Shown: positions 5,916 through 5,984 of the stretch, one piece after another
Position numbering within the stretch: the stretch's first letter is position 1
How the letters are laid out: every line of letters begins with the position of its first letter
Assembly (NCBI GenBank): GCA_937863915.1
Contig: CALMID010000071.1
Location: 1-5,984, forward strand
DNA: 5,984 nucleotides
Reading direction: 5' to 3'
Source: an uncultured Pseudomonas sp.
GTDB lineage: Bacteria > Pseudomonadota > Gammaproteobacteria > Pseudomonadales > Pseudomonadaceae
Notes under the pieces: generated by a model
The model's input: the letters and a program-made list of their open reading frames with translations, nothing else
Told to the model about the DNA's origin: nothing
Database searches by the model: none
Translations under genes and position numbers: made by a program

Positions 5916-5984
5916 GCATCCGTAGCTCAGCTGGATAGAGTACTGCCCTCCGAAGGCAGGGGTCGTGGGTTCGAATCCCGCCGG
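5916..5984 (+). tRNA. tRNA-Arg (anticodon CCG), 3' end beyond the window
   Basis: The cloverleaf can be read directly. The acceptor 5' strand is GCATCCG (5916-5922) and the D arm is GCTC / GAGT (5925-5928, 5938-5941). The anticodon stem CTGCC / GGCAG (5943-5947, 5955-5959) encloses the loop CTCCGAA, with anticodon CCG at 5950-5952. The variable loop is at 5960-5964. The T arm GTGGG / CCCGC (5965-5969, 5977-5981) has the loop TTCGAAT. Only the first three bases of the 3' acceptor strand (CGG) are inside the window; GGATGC-like pairing and CCA should follow as ATGC-N-CCA. It decodes the arginine codon CGG. Confidence 0.96.

Noticed and set aside
1..5984. CRISPR arrays, insertion sequences, transposases or phage genes
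   Set aside because: No regularly spaced repeats, terminal inverted repeats or mobile-element proteins were seen anywhere in the window.

Overview
The window looks like chromosomal DNA of a GC-rich gammaproteobacterium, almost certainly Pseudomonas in the broad sense. The GabD and GabT proteins read like pseudomonad orthologues over their whole length, and codon third positions are strongly G/C. This assignment comes from recognising the proteins, not from a database search.

Layout, left to right. (1) 1-1059, plus strand: the C-terminal part of a chemoreceptor, with coiled coil, MCP signalling hairpin and a C-terminal zinc-binding CZB domain. Its 5' end lies outside the window. (2) 1051-1164, minus strand: a short relic of the C-terminus of an AraC-family regulator, converging on and overlapping the chemoreceptor stop. 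(3) 1165-1261: a leader rich in inverted repeats before an MFS transporter of the spinster-like type (1262-2590, plus). (4) 2591-2673: a convergent gap with a textbook intrinsic terminator for the minus-strand operon and a weaker hairpin that could serve the transporter. (5) 2674-5608, minus strand: gabD (5608-4157) followed by gabT (3954-2674), the 4-aminobutyrate degradation pair, separated by 202 bases containing two hairpins. (6) 5609-5915: a 307-base divergent regulatory region between gabD and a tRNA gene. It holds an AT-rich block, two inverted repeats and three related direct repeats. (7) 5916 to the window end: a tRNA-Arg (CCG), cut off just before its 3' end, with a recognisable promoter.

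How the parts work together. GabT transaminates 4-aminobutyrate with 2-oxoglutarate to give succinate semialdehyde and glutamate. GabD oxidises the semialdehyde to succinate for the TCA cycle, so the two minus-strand genes form one complete pathway, probably one operon read from a promoter in the 5609-5915 region. The chemoreceptor and the transporter have no demonstrable link to that pathway. The transporter's substrate cannot be read from the sequence.

I did not find an obviously new multi-gene system. The points most worth a second look are non-coding: the AraC relic, the structured transporter leader, the repeats upstream of gabD, and a tRNA-acceptor-like sequence lying on the tRNA promoter.
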